Assembly (NCBI RefSeq): GCF_900258035.1
Contig: NZ_OGTP01000026.1
Coordinates: forward strand, 34,363 to 98,362
Source of the DNA: Caballeronia novacaledonica
GTDB lineage: Bacteria > Pseudomonadota > Gammaproteobacteria > Burkholderiales > Burkholderiaceae
DNA length: 64,000 nt
Direction of reading: 5' to 3'
Shown: positions 43,049-52,360 of the stretch, piece by piece
Numbering within the stretch: the first letter of the stretch is position 1
Layout of the letters: the number at the start of each line of letters is the position of its first letter
Made by a program: the position numbers and the translations under genes
The notes under the pieces: model-generated
The model's database searches: none
What the model was told of the DNA's origin: nothing
The model's input: only the letters and a program-made list of their open reading frames with translations

Positions 43049-43897
43049 TCACAGCATTTCCAGCGAGCGCTTCGACTTCGGCGGCCTGAACTGCTGATCG
43101 ATGCCGGCGAGTTCGTCGGCGGACAAATGCAGGTCGAGCGCCGCGCGATTCTCGCGCACGTGCGCGACGTCCGCCGCCTTCGGAATCGCGAACACCTGCG
43201 GCTGCTGCAGCACCCACGCGAGCGCAATCTGAAACGCCGACACGCCGCGCGCCGCCGCGATCTTCTCGAGCGCGCCGCCGCGCGGCAGTCGCGCATGATC
43301 GACGGGGCTGTAGGCCATCGCGGGCATGCGGCGCTCGCGCAGCCACGGCAGCAGGTCAAATTCCGGTCCGCGCCGCGCGACGTTGTAGAGAATCTGATCG
43401 GTCGCGCAGGCGTCGCCGCCATCGAGTGAAAAGAGCTCGTCGAGATCGTCGGTGTCGAAGTTGCTCACGCCCCAGTGGCGAATCTTGCCGTCGCGCTTCA
43501 GCGTCTCGAAGCCCGCGACCACGCCTTCCAGATCCTCGCCGCCGCGCCAGTGCAGCAAATACAGATCGATGCGATCGGTCTTCAGACGCTTCAGGCTGCG
43601 CTCGCACGCGGCCTGCACGCCGCGCTCGCTGCCGTTGTGCGGATACACCTTGCTGACGATGAACAGCTCGTCGCGCCGGTCGCCGAGCGCTTCCGCGATG
43701 AGCTTCTCGCTTTCGCCGTCGCCGTACATTTCGGCGGTATCGATGAGCGTCATGCCGAGTTCGACGCCTTCGCGCAGCGCGGCGATCTCGCTCTTGCGCG
43801 CGCCGGGCCGCTCGCCCATTTCCCAAGTGCCTTGACCGAGCTTCGGGATCGTTTCGCCGGAAGGCAGCGTGACGGTCGTCGGGTTGGATTCAGCCAT
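43049..43897 (-). CDS. aldo/keto reductase
   Basis: 282-residue NADPH-dependent (alpha/beta)8 barrel reductase. The catalytic tetrad is visible: Asp and Tyr in LIDTAEMYGDGESEKLI, Lys in ELFIVSKVYPHN, His in DLYLLHWRGG. The C-terminal VFAIPKAADVAHVRENRAAL binds the cofactor. The ATG at 43897 has GGAGG 8 bases ahead; a longer frame upstream has no such site. It resembles YtbE/DkgA-type enzymes of broad aldehyde range. Convergent with the Rap1a-like gene. Confidence 0.9.
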   Translation of the reverse strand: MAESNPTTVTLPSGETIPKLGQGTWEMGERPGARKSEIAALREGVELGMTLIDTAEMYGDGESEKLIAEALGDRRDELFIVSKVYPHNGSERGVQAACERSLKRLKTDRIDLYLLHWRGGEDLEGVVAGFETLKRDGKIRHWGVSNFDTDDLDELFSLDGGDACATDQILYNVARRGPEFDLLPWLRERRMPAMAYSPVDHARLPRGGALEKIAAARGVSAFQIALAWVLQQPQVFAIPKAADVAHVRENRAALDLHLSADELAGIDQQFRPPKSKRSLEML

Positions 43898-43953
43898 GAG
43901 GAATGCCTCCTTGTGGTTTCGCCGATTATGGCGCAAGGCGCACGCCCGTCACG

Positions 43954-45645
43954 TCACACCAGCCCGACCACCAGCGGCCCGAGCAGCGTCAGCAGCACAT
44001 TCGCGAGCGCATACGTGATCGCGAACGGCACCGTCGGCACCGAGCTTTCCGCCTTGTCGAGCACGCCGCCGAAGGCCGGATTCGCGCTGCGCGAGCCGGT
44101 CAGCGCGCCCGCGAGCAACGCCGCGTTGTCGTAGCGCAGCACGTAGCGGCCGAAAAGCATCGTCAGCACGAGCGGAAACAGCGTGACGAACACGCCGAGC
44201 AGGAAGAGCGTCAGTCCGCTCTGCTTCACCGTCACGACCGCCTGCAAGCCCGAATTCAGGCCTACCACCGCGACGAACGCCGCCAGCCCGAAATCCTTCA
44301 GCAATTGCGACGCGGCGGGCGGCATCACGCCGTACATCGGATGCTTGCCGCGCATCCAGCCGAACAGCAGCCCCGTCAGCAGGCAGCCGCCGCCGGAGCC
44401 GAGCGTGAGCGGCACACCGCCCACATTGACGACGATCAGCCCGATCAGAAGCCCCAGCACGATGCCCACGCCCATGTAGATGAAATCGGTCTTGTCGGAG
44501 TACGGGAGTTCGTAGCCGGCGGCATCCACCGCGCGCTTCGTGTCGCGCGGCGAGCCGTAGAACGTGATGACGTCGCCGTGATTCAGTTGCGTCTCCGGCA
44601 GCACCGGCAACGCACGCCCGGCGCGCGTGATCCCGTGGATATACACGCCGTGACGCATGTCGTGATCGACGGTGGCGCGCACTTCGCCGATGCTCACGTG
44701 GTTCATGCCGCGCTTCGTGAACACGCCCTGGCGTTTCTGCATGACGACGCTGCTGCCGTCGGTATCCGCGACTTCCTCGCCGATGTGCGCCGCCGCGCTC
44801 ACCATCACCTCGCGCCGGCCCACGACGAGCACGACATCGTCCGCTTCCAGCGCCAGGTCCGGCTCCGGCTCCAGCACGCGGCCCGCGCGCCGGATGCGCT
44901 CGATCGCGATCATGTCGTGATCGTCGATTTCGATCTGCGCGACGGTTCGCCCCGCCGCGCCGTCGCGCGTCACGCGATACGAGCGCCCGACCAGCGCGGG
45001 CAACGCCGATATCTGTCCGGGACCGGGACCGGCGTCGCCGCCCGCGAGCGCTTTCTCCGCCTCCACCGACGCGTCCTTGAGGCTCTGCCCCATGAACTTC
45101 GGCAGGATGTTCACGCACACGATGATCGCGCCGAGCGAGCCGAACACGTAGGTCACCGCGTACGCGATCGCGACGTCGGCCTGCAGCAGCTTCGTCTGAT
45201 CGGCGGGCAAGCCGAGGCGCGCGATCGCGTCGCCCGCCGTGCCGATGATCGCCGACTGCGTCAGCGCCCCGCCCGCCAGCCCGGCCGCGAGCCCCTTGTT
45301 CAGGCCGAAGAGCTTCGCGCAGACGAGCACGCTCGCGAGCGCCGTGACCGCGAGAAACACCGCCATCGCGATTTCGCGCAGCGTCCGGCGATTGATCGAG
45401 CTGAAGAACTGCGGCCCGGAGTCGTAGCCGACGGCGTAGATGAACACGGCGAACATCACCGACTTCACGCCGTTGTCGATCTGCACGCCCGCCTGGCTCA
45501 CGATCACCGCCGCGATCAGCGAGCCGCCCACGCCGCCCAGCTGAAACTTGCCGAAGTTGATCTGGCCGATCAGATAGCCCGCCGCGAGCGACAGAAAGAG
45601 CGCCGAGACCGGCGCCGTCTTGAAGAGGTCGTGGATCCATTCCAT
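43954..45645 (-). CDS. AspT/YidE/YbjL-family transporter, second of a tandem pair
   Basis: 563-residue membrane protein of the aspartate:alanine exchanger (AAEx) family. Two membrane halves of about five helices each flank a cytoplasmic region of two TrkA-C-like domains (around residues 210-370, e.g. LEADDVVLVVGRREVM and LNHGDVITFYGSPRDTKRAV). The repeat motif is GGALTQSAIIGTAGDAIARLGLP in the first half and GALTGSRSANPAFGGVLDKAES in the second. The ATG at 45645 follows the upstream paralogue after four bases. AspT swaps aspartate for alanine in Tetragenococcus; other members export dicarboxylates or are unassigned. No aspartate decarboxylase lies nearby. Confidence 0.82.
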   Translation of the reverse strand: MEWIHDLFKTAPVSALFLSLAAGYLIGQINFGKFQLGGVGGSLIAAVIVSQAGVQIDNGVKSVMFAVFIYAVGYDSGPQFFSSINRRTLREIAMAVFLAVTALASVLVCAKLFGLNKGLAAGLAGGALTQSAIIGTAGDAIARLGLPADQTKLLQADVAIAYAVTYVFGSLGAIIVCVNILPKFMGQSLKDASVEAEKALAGGDAGPGPGQISALPALVGRSYRVTRDGAAGRTVAQIEIDDHDMIAIERIRRAGRVLEPEPDLALEADDVVLVVGRREVMVSAAAHIGEEVADTDGSSVVMQKRQGVFTKRGMNHVSIGEVRATVDHDMRHGVYIHGITRAGRALPVLPETQLNHGDVITFYGSPRDTKRAVDAAGYELPYSDKTDFIYMGVGIVLGLLIGLIVVNVGGVPLTLGSGGGCLLTGLLFGWMRGKHPMYGVMPPAASQLLKDFGLAAFVAVVGLNSGLQAVVTVKQSGLTLFLLGVFVTLFPLVLTMLFGRYVLRYDNAALLAGALTGSRSANPAFGGVLDKAESSVPTVPFAITYALANVLLTLLGPLVVGLV

Positions 45646-45649
45646 GGCG

Positions 45650-47332
45650 TCAGCCCAGTTTGCTCGCCAGCCCGACAATCACGGGCCCGAGCAGCGGTAA
45701 CAGCACATTGGAAAGCGCGTAGGTGATCGTGTAGCCGATGACGGGTGTCGCGTTGCCCGTCACGCCGACGAGCGCGCTGATCGCGGGCGTGCTGCATTGC
45801 TGCCCGGCGATCGCGCCGAGCAGCATCGGCACGTCGAGCTTGAGGAGCCATCGTCCGACGAAGAGCGACGCGAGCGCCGGCCCGAGCGTCACGACGATGC
45901 CCGCGACCGGCAGCGCGACGCCGTATTCGCGCACGAGCCTGAGCGCGTCCGCCCCCGCCGACAACCCGACCGCCGCGATGAACGTGCACAGGCCGAAGTC
46001 CTTCAGGATCTGCGCCGCCGCCGACGGCAGCGAGCCGATCAGCGGATAGCGCGAGCGGATCCAGCCGAACAGCAGCCCCGCGAGCAGGCAGCCGCCGCCC
46101 GTGCCGAGCGTGAGATCGATGCCGCCGACATGCGCCGACAGCCGTCCGATCAAAATGCCGACCAGCACGCCGAGCCCGAGAAACACGAAGTCGGTCTTCT
46201 GCGTCGCGCGAATAATGTAGCCGAGTTTCGCCGCGCCGCGCGCGACGTCTTCCTTGTTGCCGACGAGCGTCAGCACGTCGCCGCGATTCAACCGCGTGCC
46301 GGCAAGCGCGGGAATCGTGCTGTCGAGGCGCGTCACGGCCGCGACGAACACGCCGTGCGCATCGGCGGGCGCGGCGCGGGCGCGCACTTGCGCGAGCGTG
46401 AGATCGTGCAGCTCGCGGCGCGTGAGCATCACGTCGACACGCTCGACATAGACATCGGAGACGCCGCCGCCGAACACTTCCTCGCCGATCGCCGGAATCG
46501 CCTCGATGAGCGCCTCGCGCCGCCCGCCGACCATGACGAGATCGCCCGCTTTCAACGTGACCGCCGGCTGCGCCTTGATAATCGAACGGTCGCGCTGAAT
46601 ACGCTGCACGCTGATGTTGTCGTGAAAGCGCTTCTCCAGTTCGCCGACGGTGAGACCGGCCGCCGCCGTCACCTTGAGTTCGCGGCCGGCGAGCGGCGGC
46701 GCGGCGGGCGTCTGCCCCACGCCGAGCGCGTCGCTGCCGCCGAGTTTGCGCCACACGCGCTCTGCTTCGTCGCGCAGGTTCACGCGCAGGATCAGCGGCG
46801 CGAACTGGCTCGTGAAGAGCACGATCGTCACGAGGCCGAACAGGTAGCTCACGCTGTACGCGGTGACGATATTCGCCTGCAACCGCGCGGTGTCGGCGGC
46901 GGACAGGCCGAGCCGGTTGATCGCCTCGGACGCCGTGCCGATCACAGCGGACTCGGTCGCGCCGCCCGCAAGGAGGCCCGCGGCGGTGCCGGCATCGAGC
47001 TTCAGCACGACGACGATACCCAGCACGAGTGCAACCACCACGACAACCTCGACGAGCGACAGCGCACCGTAGCGCCAGCCGCGCCCGATGTTCGCGAAGA
47101 ACTGCGGCCCGCCCGTAAAACCGAGCGCGAAAATGAATAGCGCGAATGCGATGTTTTTGAGGTCGGGCGAAATACGCGCGCCGCTTTGACCGAGAATCAA
47201 CGCGACAATCAACGTGCCGCAGACTCCGCCGAGTTGAATGGGCCCCAGCTTCACGGAGCCGATGAGATAGCCGATCGCGAGACTTGAAAACAGGGCGATT
47301 TCAGGCTGCGCAGCGAGAAGGTTCAATATCAT
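45650..47332 (-). CDS. AspT/YidE/YbjL-family transporter, first of a tandem pair
   Basis: 560 residues with the same plan as its downstream neighbour: N-terminal helices, GGATESAVIGTASEAINRLGLS, two TrkA-C-like domains (LKAGDLVMVGGRREALI, LNRGDVLTLVGNKEDVARGA), then GTGGGCLLAGLLFGWIRSRYP and GAIAGQQCSTPAISALVGVTGN. The two share block order and many phrases but differ throughout, so the duplication is old. They may form a hetero-oligomer or have different substrates. The start ATG lies 91 bases from an 8-bp palindrome and is divergent from a LysR gene. Confidence 0.82.
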   Translation of the reverse strand: MILNLLAAQPEIALFSSLAIGYLIGSVKLGPIQLGGVCGTLIVALILGQSGARISPDLKNIAFALFIFALGFTGGPQFFANIGRGWRYGALSLVEVVVVVALVLGIVVVLKLDAGTAAGLLAGGATESAVIGTASEAINRLGLSAADTARLQANIVTAYSVSYLFGLVTIVLFTSQFAPLILRVNLRDEAERVWRKLGGSDALGVGQTPAAPPLAGRELKVTAAAGLTVGELEKRFHDNISVQRIQRDRSIIKAQPAVTLKAGDLVMVGGRREALIEAIPAIGEEVFGGGVSDVYVERVDVMLTRRELHDLTLAQVRARAAPADAHGVFVAAVTRLDSTIPALAGTRLNRGDVLTLVGNKEDVARGAAKLGYIIRATQKTDFVFLGLGVLVGILIGRLSAHVGGIDLTLGTGGGCLLAGLLFGWIRSRYPLIGSLPSAAAQILKDFGLCTFIAAVGLSAGADALRLVREYGVALPVAGIVVTLGPALASLFVGRWLLKLDVPMLLGAIAGQQCSTPAISALVGVTGNATPVIGYTITYALSNVLLPLLGPVIVGLASKLG

Positions 47333-47843
47333 GGCGTCCGGTCTTGTTATTGGCTAAACAAATTGGCACCGCGGTCATCGGCGAGTTAAATCAGCCGCTC
47401 ACGTAAGCTTCCCGCTGTAAATTTTATCGACAAAGCTCATCGATAAATAAAACCTCTTACCCGCCGACACTGATATATCAATTCCTTAATCATATTCGCC
47501 GCGGCATAAAATGCAATGTTTTAAGCGAACACGACATATATCATAAGAAAATTAAAGAAAGCCATATTTGATTCGCTGTAGAGCCCTATACGCAAAGGCT
47601 CTGACGGGATCACACGCGACTAAGGAAGAACGCTCCGGCTCGTTGACCTCACTGGTAAAGCAGCGCGCCAAACACGCAGTCAAAAATAGAAACCATTACT
47701 GCGAAAAACATGTGATTTAAATATTGCAATCTCGTGTTCATGTCAATATTATCAGCTTCATAGCATGTTCAATAACTGGACACACGCAGGAGATATAGCG
47801 TTGGTCCTAATTCCGTGTGGGTACAACCGAGAGGGCAACCAAG
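47333..47843. other. 511-base A/T-rich divergent intergenic region
   Basis: This interval is much richer in A/T than its surroundings, with runs such as ATATATCATAAG near 47536-47547. It separates the tandem transporter genes from a LysR-type regulator and should hold both promoters. No gene is credible inside it. Confidence 0.5.
47423..47447. promoter_or_regulatory. palindromic operator candidate before the AspT-type pair
   Basis: TTTATCGA, nine bases, TCGATAAA: a perfect 8-bp inverted repeat, with its nearer end 91 bases from the start of the first transporter gene. LysR-type regulators bind inverted repeats of this sort (T-N11-A type), and one is encoded divergently. Whether it is the site of that regulator is inference. 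Confidence 0.5.
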
Positions 47844-48845
47844 ATGAACCAGATCCATGCAATGCGCGTTTTCGTGCGCGTAGCGGATACCGAGAGTTTC
47901 CGCCGCGCCGCCCAGCAACTCGACGTTTCGAATGCGCTTGTAACGCGGGCAATCGCCATGCTCGAAGCGCATCTGAGAACTCGCCTCATCAACCGCACCA
48001 CCCGCAACCTTTCGCTCACCGAAGCCGGCACGCGCTATCTCGAAGGCTGCCGCGCGCTGCTCGAGGAACTGGATCATCTGGAATCGACCGTCACGCACAC
48101 GGAAGGCGAGCCGAGCGGCACGCTGCGTGTGGTCGCGTCGAGCGCGCTGTCGCTGCTGACGCTGACTCCGCTCATCGACGGTTTCCGCAAGGTCTATCCA
48201 AAAGTCAACGTGCGCCTGACCCTCGCAGAGCGACACGTCGATCTCGTCGAGGATGGCTATGACGTCGGCATCGTCACGGCGTTCATGGTGTCGAGCACGG
48301 CGCTCATCGAACGGCCCGTCGGCACCAACGCGCTCGTGCCGGTCGCCACGCCGGCATTCATCGCCGAACACGGCATGCCCAATTCGCCGACGGATCTTCA
48401 ATCGCTGGCTTCGGTCGGACTGCCGAACGAGATGCGCAGCCAGACGTGGCATTTCCGGCATCGTCTCGGCGACGCCGATCAGATCACGCTCGCGCCCGTG
48501 TACACGGTCAACAACGGGCTGATGGTGCGCCTAGCCACGCTGAAGAGCATGGGCTTTTCGATCGTTCCCGAGGGCATCGTGCGCGCGGATATCGAAGAAG
48601 GCACGCTCGTTCGCCTGCTCGACGGCTATTCGATCGACGACCCCGACATGAAGATATCGATCGTCTATCCGGGAAGGCAGTATCTGCCGGCGAAGACGCG
48701 CTTTTTCATCGACTATGCGCTCGACTATCTGAGCCGGGAGTTCGCCGTCAAGGGCATCCGGCCCGACGAGGCGCTTCGCCCGCCCGCGCCGGGGCTCATG
48801 CCGTTGCAGCAGCCGGTCCGGAGCGCATCGGCGACCGCGAACTGA
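47844..48845 (+). CDS. LysR-type transcriptional regulator
   Basis: 333 residues. The winged helix-turn-helix covers residues 1-60 (MNQIHAMRVFVRVADTESF, then RRAAQQLDVSNALVTRAIAMLEAHL and LINRTTRNLSLTEAG); the inducer domain follows, with VYTVNNGLMVRLATLKSMGFSIVPE. It belongs to the CrgA-like branch. The ATG at 47844 is preferred over an earlier ATG at 47817. Divergence from the transporter pair suggests it may regulate them or itself. The effector is unknown. Confidence 0.88.
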   Translation: MNQIHAMRVFVRVADTESFRRAAQQLDVSNALVTRAIAMLEAHLRTRLINRTTRNLSLTEAGTRYLEGCRALLEELDHLESTVTHTEGEPSGTLRVVASSALSLLTLTPLIDGFRKVYPKVNVRLTLAERHVDLVEDGYDVGIVTAFMVSSTALIERPVGTNALVPVATPAFIAEHGMPNSPTDLQSLASVGLPNEMRSQTWHFRHRLGDADQITLAPVYTVNNGLMVRLATLKSMGFSIVPEGIVRADIEEGTLVRLLDGYSIDDPDMKISIVYPGRQYLPAKTRFFIDYALDYLSREFAVKGIRPDEALRPPAPGLMPLQQPVRSASATAN

Positions 48846-48938
48846 CAATGTGACAAGCGCCGGGGCCGGACGGCATCGCTATCGTCCGGCCCATCCGCGC
48901 CGCGAAGCGAACGCCGTCTCCCACAGCCCACGCGGCGC

Positions 48939-49445
48939 TCAAATTTCCCCGTACTCCGCACCCGCCGCATCCGGCGCCGCGCACATTTCGTGCAGCAGCG
49001 CCGCCTCGCGCTCGTGAACTTCCACCGGCATGCACAACGCGCCCGCGTAAGCCATGTAGCGCGCACGATGCTGTCCGTTGCGAAACGCGACGACGCCTTC
49101 CCGATGCACGCCCAACAGCCCGAGCAGCCCCGGCGAGCGGCGCACGCTGATCGTCACGTAGGGCATTTCGGGCACGCGCGGATTGTCCGGGTCGAGAAAC
49201 TCGCGGATGCCGCGCACCTTGCCCGCGTGCCAGTCATCGACGGCCTTGAGCACGTAATCGGTGTCGTCGCGATTGGCGCACATGAGAAGTTTGCGGACGT
49301 CGACGAGCACGACCTGATGGCGCGAGCCGAGGTCCTTGAAGACCCGCTTCAGGCGCACGAAGTCATACTGCGGATGGCCCTGGAGCCTGACGATCCAGAC
49401 CGCTTCTGCGGCGGTCGGCGCAACCATCGTGTCCATGATCGGCAT
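48939..49445 (-). CDS. uncharacterised protein with a ParB/sulfiredoxin-like motif
   Basis: 168 residues from the ATG at 49445 (MPIMDTMVAP); the open frame extends 26 codons further, so the start is uncertain. It has no signal peptide or membrane segment. Visible features are WIVRLQGHPQYDFVRLKRVF, VPEMPYVTISVRRSPGLLG and AFRNGQHRARYMAYAGA, the last resembling the GRHR/GxxRxxA phosphate-binding turn of ParB and sulfiredoxin folds; plasmid fertility-inhibition (Osa/FiwA) proteins share that fold. An ATPase/DNase or nucleotide-binding role is thus possible but unproven. It lies between the LysR gene and the Lhr-Core cluster, on the opposite strand to both. Confidence 0.6.
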   Translation of the reverse strand: MPIMDTMVAPTAAEAVWIVRLQGHPQYDFVRLKRVFKDLGSRHQVVLVDVRKLLMCANRDDTDYVLKAVDDWHAGKVRGIREFLDPDNPRVPEMPYVTISVRRSPGLLGLLGVHREGVVAFRNGQHRARYMAYAGALCMPVEVHEREAALLHEMCAAPDAAGAEYGEI

Positions 49446-49679
49446 ATGAAGAAGACCGCGTCGCGCGCGCCCCGTGCGCGCGTGTTTCGCTGACAACCGG
49501 CCCGAGCGCGTGTCGCTAAACAAACGCGCGAGCCAAATAAACTTTTACACCCTAGACGCGAATCATGAAAGTGCCATGACGGGCACGTGGCGTGCTTTTG
49601 TTGCCAGAATCCAACCCATTCACGCAGGCTGACGGCACGCGTTTCAGGCGGCTGTCATCACACGCATCGCTCACGATCA

Positions 49680-50708
49680 GTGGACACTTCTTCCGATCTC
49701 ATCGTCGCGCGGCCCGAAGGCCTCTTTTGTGTGCCGGGCAACTTCCATATCGACCCTTGGCGGCCTGTCGAACGCGCGGTCATCACGCATGCGCACGCGG
49801 ATCACGCGCGCTTCGGCCACGCGCATTATCTTGCCGCCGAGCCGGGCGTCGGCGTGTTGTTGTCGAGGCTGCCGGGCATCGACGTGCAAGGGCTCGCGTA
49901 TGGCGAAGCGATCGTCGAAAACGGCGTGCGCGTGTCGCTGCATCCTGCCGGGCACGTGCTCGGCTCGGCGCAGGTGCGCGTCGAATACAAGGGGCGCGTG
50001 TGGGTGGCCTCCGGCGATTACAAGGTCGAGCCCGATCCGACCTGCGCGCCGTTCGAGCCCGTGCGCTGCGATACGTTCATCACCGAATCGACGTTCGGCC
50101 TGCCGATCTACCGGTGGGACAGCGCGCGCGAAATCTTCGAGGGCGTCGATTCCTGGTGGCGGCACAACGCGGCGCAAGGGCGCGCGTCGGTGCTCTTCTG
50201 CTATTCCTTCGGCAAGGCGCAGCGCGTGCTCGCGGGCGTCGATGCGGCCATCGGCCCGATCTTCTGTCACGGCGCGGTCGAGCCGCTCAACCGCGCGTAC
50301 GCGCAAGCGGGCGTCGCGCTGCCCGGGACGCGCCTCGTCAGCGAGATCGCCGCGAAGGACAAGGCGGCGTTCAAGGGCGCGCTGATCGTCGCGCCGCCGT
50401 CCGCGCAAGGCAGCACGTGGATGCGCCGCTTCGGCGATTACAGCGATGCCTTCGCGTCCGGCTGGATGCGCCTGCGCGGCACGCGGCGGCGCAAGGGCGT
50501 CGATCGCGGCTTCGTGCTCTCGGATCACGCCGACTGGCCCGGATTACAACTCGCGATCGGTGCGACGGGCGCGCAACGCGTGATCGTCACGCACGGCCAG
50601 ATCGAGCCGATGGTGCGCTGGCTTTGCGAACAGGGCCTCGACGCGGGCGCCTTCAAGACCGAATACGGCGACGATGTCGTCGAAGCCGATACGGCCGACG
50701 CATCATGA
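49680..50708 (+). CDS. ligase-associated DNA exonuclease (metallo-beta-lactamase fold, Exo)
   Basis: 342-residue MBL/beta-CASP-like nuclease, first gene of the Lhr-Core repair cluster. The metal site begins with ITHAHADHARFGH (HxHxDH) and continues with HPAGHVLGSAQVRVEY, GDYKVEPDPTCAPFEP and the late SDHADWPGL. The start is set at a GTG (VDTSSDLIVARPEG) because the conserved part begins there; a GTG 93 bases upstream is the alternative. It overlaps the ligase gene as ATGA. In Pseudomonas the cluster has been studied biochemically as nucleic-acid repair enzymes; the physiological substrate is unknown. Confidence 0.85.
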   Translation: MDTSSDLIVARPEGLFCVPGNFHIDPWRPVERAVITHAHADHARFGHAHYLAAEPGVGVLLSRLPGIDVQGLAYGEAIVENGVRVSLHPAGHVLGSAQVRVEYKGRVWVASGDYKVEPDPTCAPFEPVRCDTFITESTFGLPIYRWDSAREIFEGVDSWWRHNAAQGRASVLFCYSFGKAQRVLAGVDAAIGPIFCHGAVEPLNRAYAQAGVALPGTRLVSEIAAKDKAAFKGALIVAPPSAQGSTWMRRFGDYSDAFASGWMRLRGTRRRKGVDRGFVLSDHADWPGLQLAIGATGAQRVIVTHGQIEPMVRWLCEQGLDAGAFKTEYGDDVVEADTADAS

Positions 50709-52360
50709 AGCGCTTCGCGACGCTCTACGCCGCGCTCGACGCGACGACATCGACCAACGAAAAGCTCGAAGCGCTGATCGCGTATTTCTCCGGCGCCGAG
50801 CCTGAAGATGCGGCCTGGGCGTCGTACTTTCTCGCGGGCGGCAAGCCGCGCCAGTCGGTGCCGACGCGCCTTCTCACCGAATTCGCCCGCGAGCGCGCGG
50901 GCTTGCCGGAGTGGCTTTTCGAGGAGTCCTATCAGGCGGTCGGCGATCTCGCGGAAACCATCGCGCATGTGCTGCCGCCCGCGTCGGGCGAATCGTCGCT
51001 CGGGCTCGCGCAGTGGATCGAAGAACGCGTGCTGACCTTGCGCGGCGCTTCCCCGCTCGAACTGCGCGAGCGGCTTCTGTCGTACTGGGACGAACTGAAC
51101 TGGAGCGAGCGCTTCTTGCTGACGAAGCTGATCGGCGGCGGCTTTCGCGTGGGCGTCGCGCGGCAGCTCGTCGTGCGCGCGCTCGCCGAAGTCGCGGGCG
51201 TCGATCACAAGCGCATCGCGCAGCGCATGGTCGGCTGGACCGATTCGCGGCAGGCGCCCAGCGCGGCCCGTTATCTGCGGCTGATCGCGCCTGCCGCCGA
51301 AGGCGACGATGTCGACACGCCGCACGAAAGCGACATCGGCCTGCCCTATCCGTTCTTTCTCGCGCACCCGTTGCAGGCCGATCCGGCGACGCTCGGTTCA
51401 CCGGCCGACTGGATCGTCGAATGGAAGTGGGACGGCATCCGCGCGCAGCTCGTGAAGCGCGCGGGGCGCGTGTGGATCTGGTCGCGCGGCGAGGATCTCG
51501 TCACGGAGCGCTTTCCCGAGCTCGCTTCGCTCGGCGCGGCGCTGCCCGACGGCACCGTGATCGACGGCGAGATTCTCGCGTGGGAGCCGGGCGCGAGCGC
51601 GCCGCTGCCGTTCGCGCGGCTTCAGCCGCGGATCACGCGCAAGTCGCTGACCAAAAAGGTGCTTGCCGATTCGCCCGCCGCGCTGCTCGCCTACGATCTG
51701 CTCGAAGCCGATGGCCGCGATCTGCGCATGGCGCCGCTCGACGAACGACGCGCACGCCTGGACGCGCTGGCGTCGTCGCTCGCGGTGGACGTGCTGCGCG
51801 TATCGCCGATGGTCGCCGCATCCGGCTGGAAAGCGCTCGCCGCGCTGCGCGAAGAAAGCCGCGCGCGCGGCGTCGAAGGATTGATGCTGAAGGAGCGCTC
51901 GTCGATGTACGGCGTCGGGCGCACGAAGGCGTCGGGCACGTGGTGGAAGTGGAAAATCGATCCGTATGCGATCGATGCCGTGCTGCTCTACGCGCAGCGC
52001 GGCCACGGACGGCGCGCGAGTCTCTACACGGATTTCACCTTCGCCGTGTGGGACGAAGCCGATGGCGCCCGCACCCTCGTCCCTTTCGCGAAGGCCTATT
52101 CCGGACTCACCGACGAAGAAATGCGCCAGGTCGATGCGATCGTGCGCAAGACGACCATCGAGAAATTCGGGCCGGTGCGCAGCGTCACGCCGACGCTCGT
52201 CTTCGAGATCGGCTTCGAAGGGATACAGGCGAGCCCGCGCCATAAATCGGGCATCGCGGTGCGCTTTCCGCGCATGTTGCGCTGGCGCACCGACAAGAAA
52301 ATCGAAGACGCCGATACCCTCGACATGCTCAAGGGCTTTTTGAGCGAGGCGACGGCATGA
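50705..52360 (+). CDS. ATP-dependent DNA ligase of the Lhr-Core cluster
   Basis: 551-residue ligase with an N-terminal helical DNA-binding domain, nucleotidyltransferase core and OB domain. Motif I with the adenylated lysine is EWKWDGIRAQ (KxDG as KWDG); motif III-like DGTVIDGEILAW, motif IV EGLMLKERSS and motif V TWWKWKIDPY follow, and the OB fold ends in RFPRMLRWRTDKK. It resembles the ATP ligases that sit with Lhr rather than NHEJ LigD, since neither polymerase nor phosphoesterase domains are fused. ATGA junctions link it to the exonuclease and the helicase genes. Confidence 0.88.
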   Translation: MKRFATLYAALDATTSTNEKLEALIAYFSGAEPEDAAWASYFLAGGKPRQSVPTRLLTEFARERAGLPEWLFEESYQAVGDLAETIAHVLPPASGESSLGLAQWIEERVLTLRGASPLELRERLLSYWDELNWSERFLLTKLIGGGFRVGVARQLVVRALAEVAGVDHKRIAQRMVGWTDSRQAPSAARYLRLIAPAAEGDDVDTPHESDIGLPYPFFLAHPLQADPATLGSPADWIVEWKWDGIRAQLVKRAGRVWIWSRGEDLVTERFPELASLGAALPDGTVIDGEILAWEPGASAPLPFARLQPRITRKSLTKKVLADSPAALLAYDLLEADGRDLRMAPLDERRARLDALASSLAVDVLRVSPMVAASGWKALAALREESRARGVEGLMLKERSSMYGVGRTKASGTWWKWKIDPYAIDAVLLYAQRGHGRRASLYTDFTFAVWDEADGARTLVPFAKAYSGLTDEEMRQVDAIVRKTTIEKFGPVRSVTPTLVFEIGFEGIQASPRHKSGIAVRFPRMLRWRTDKKIEDADTLDMLKGFLSEATA

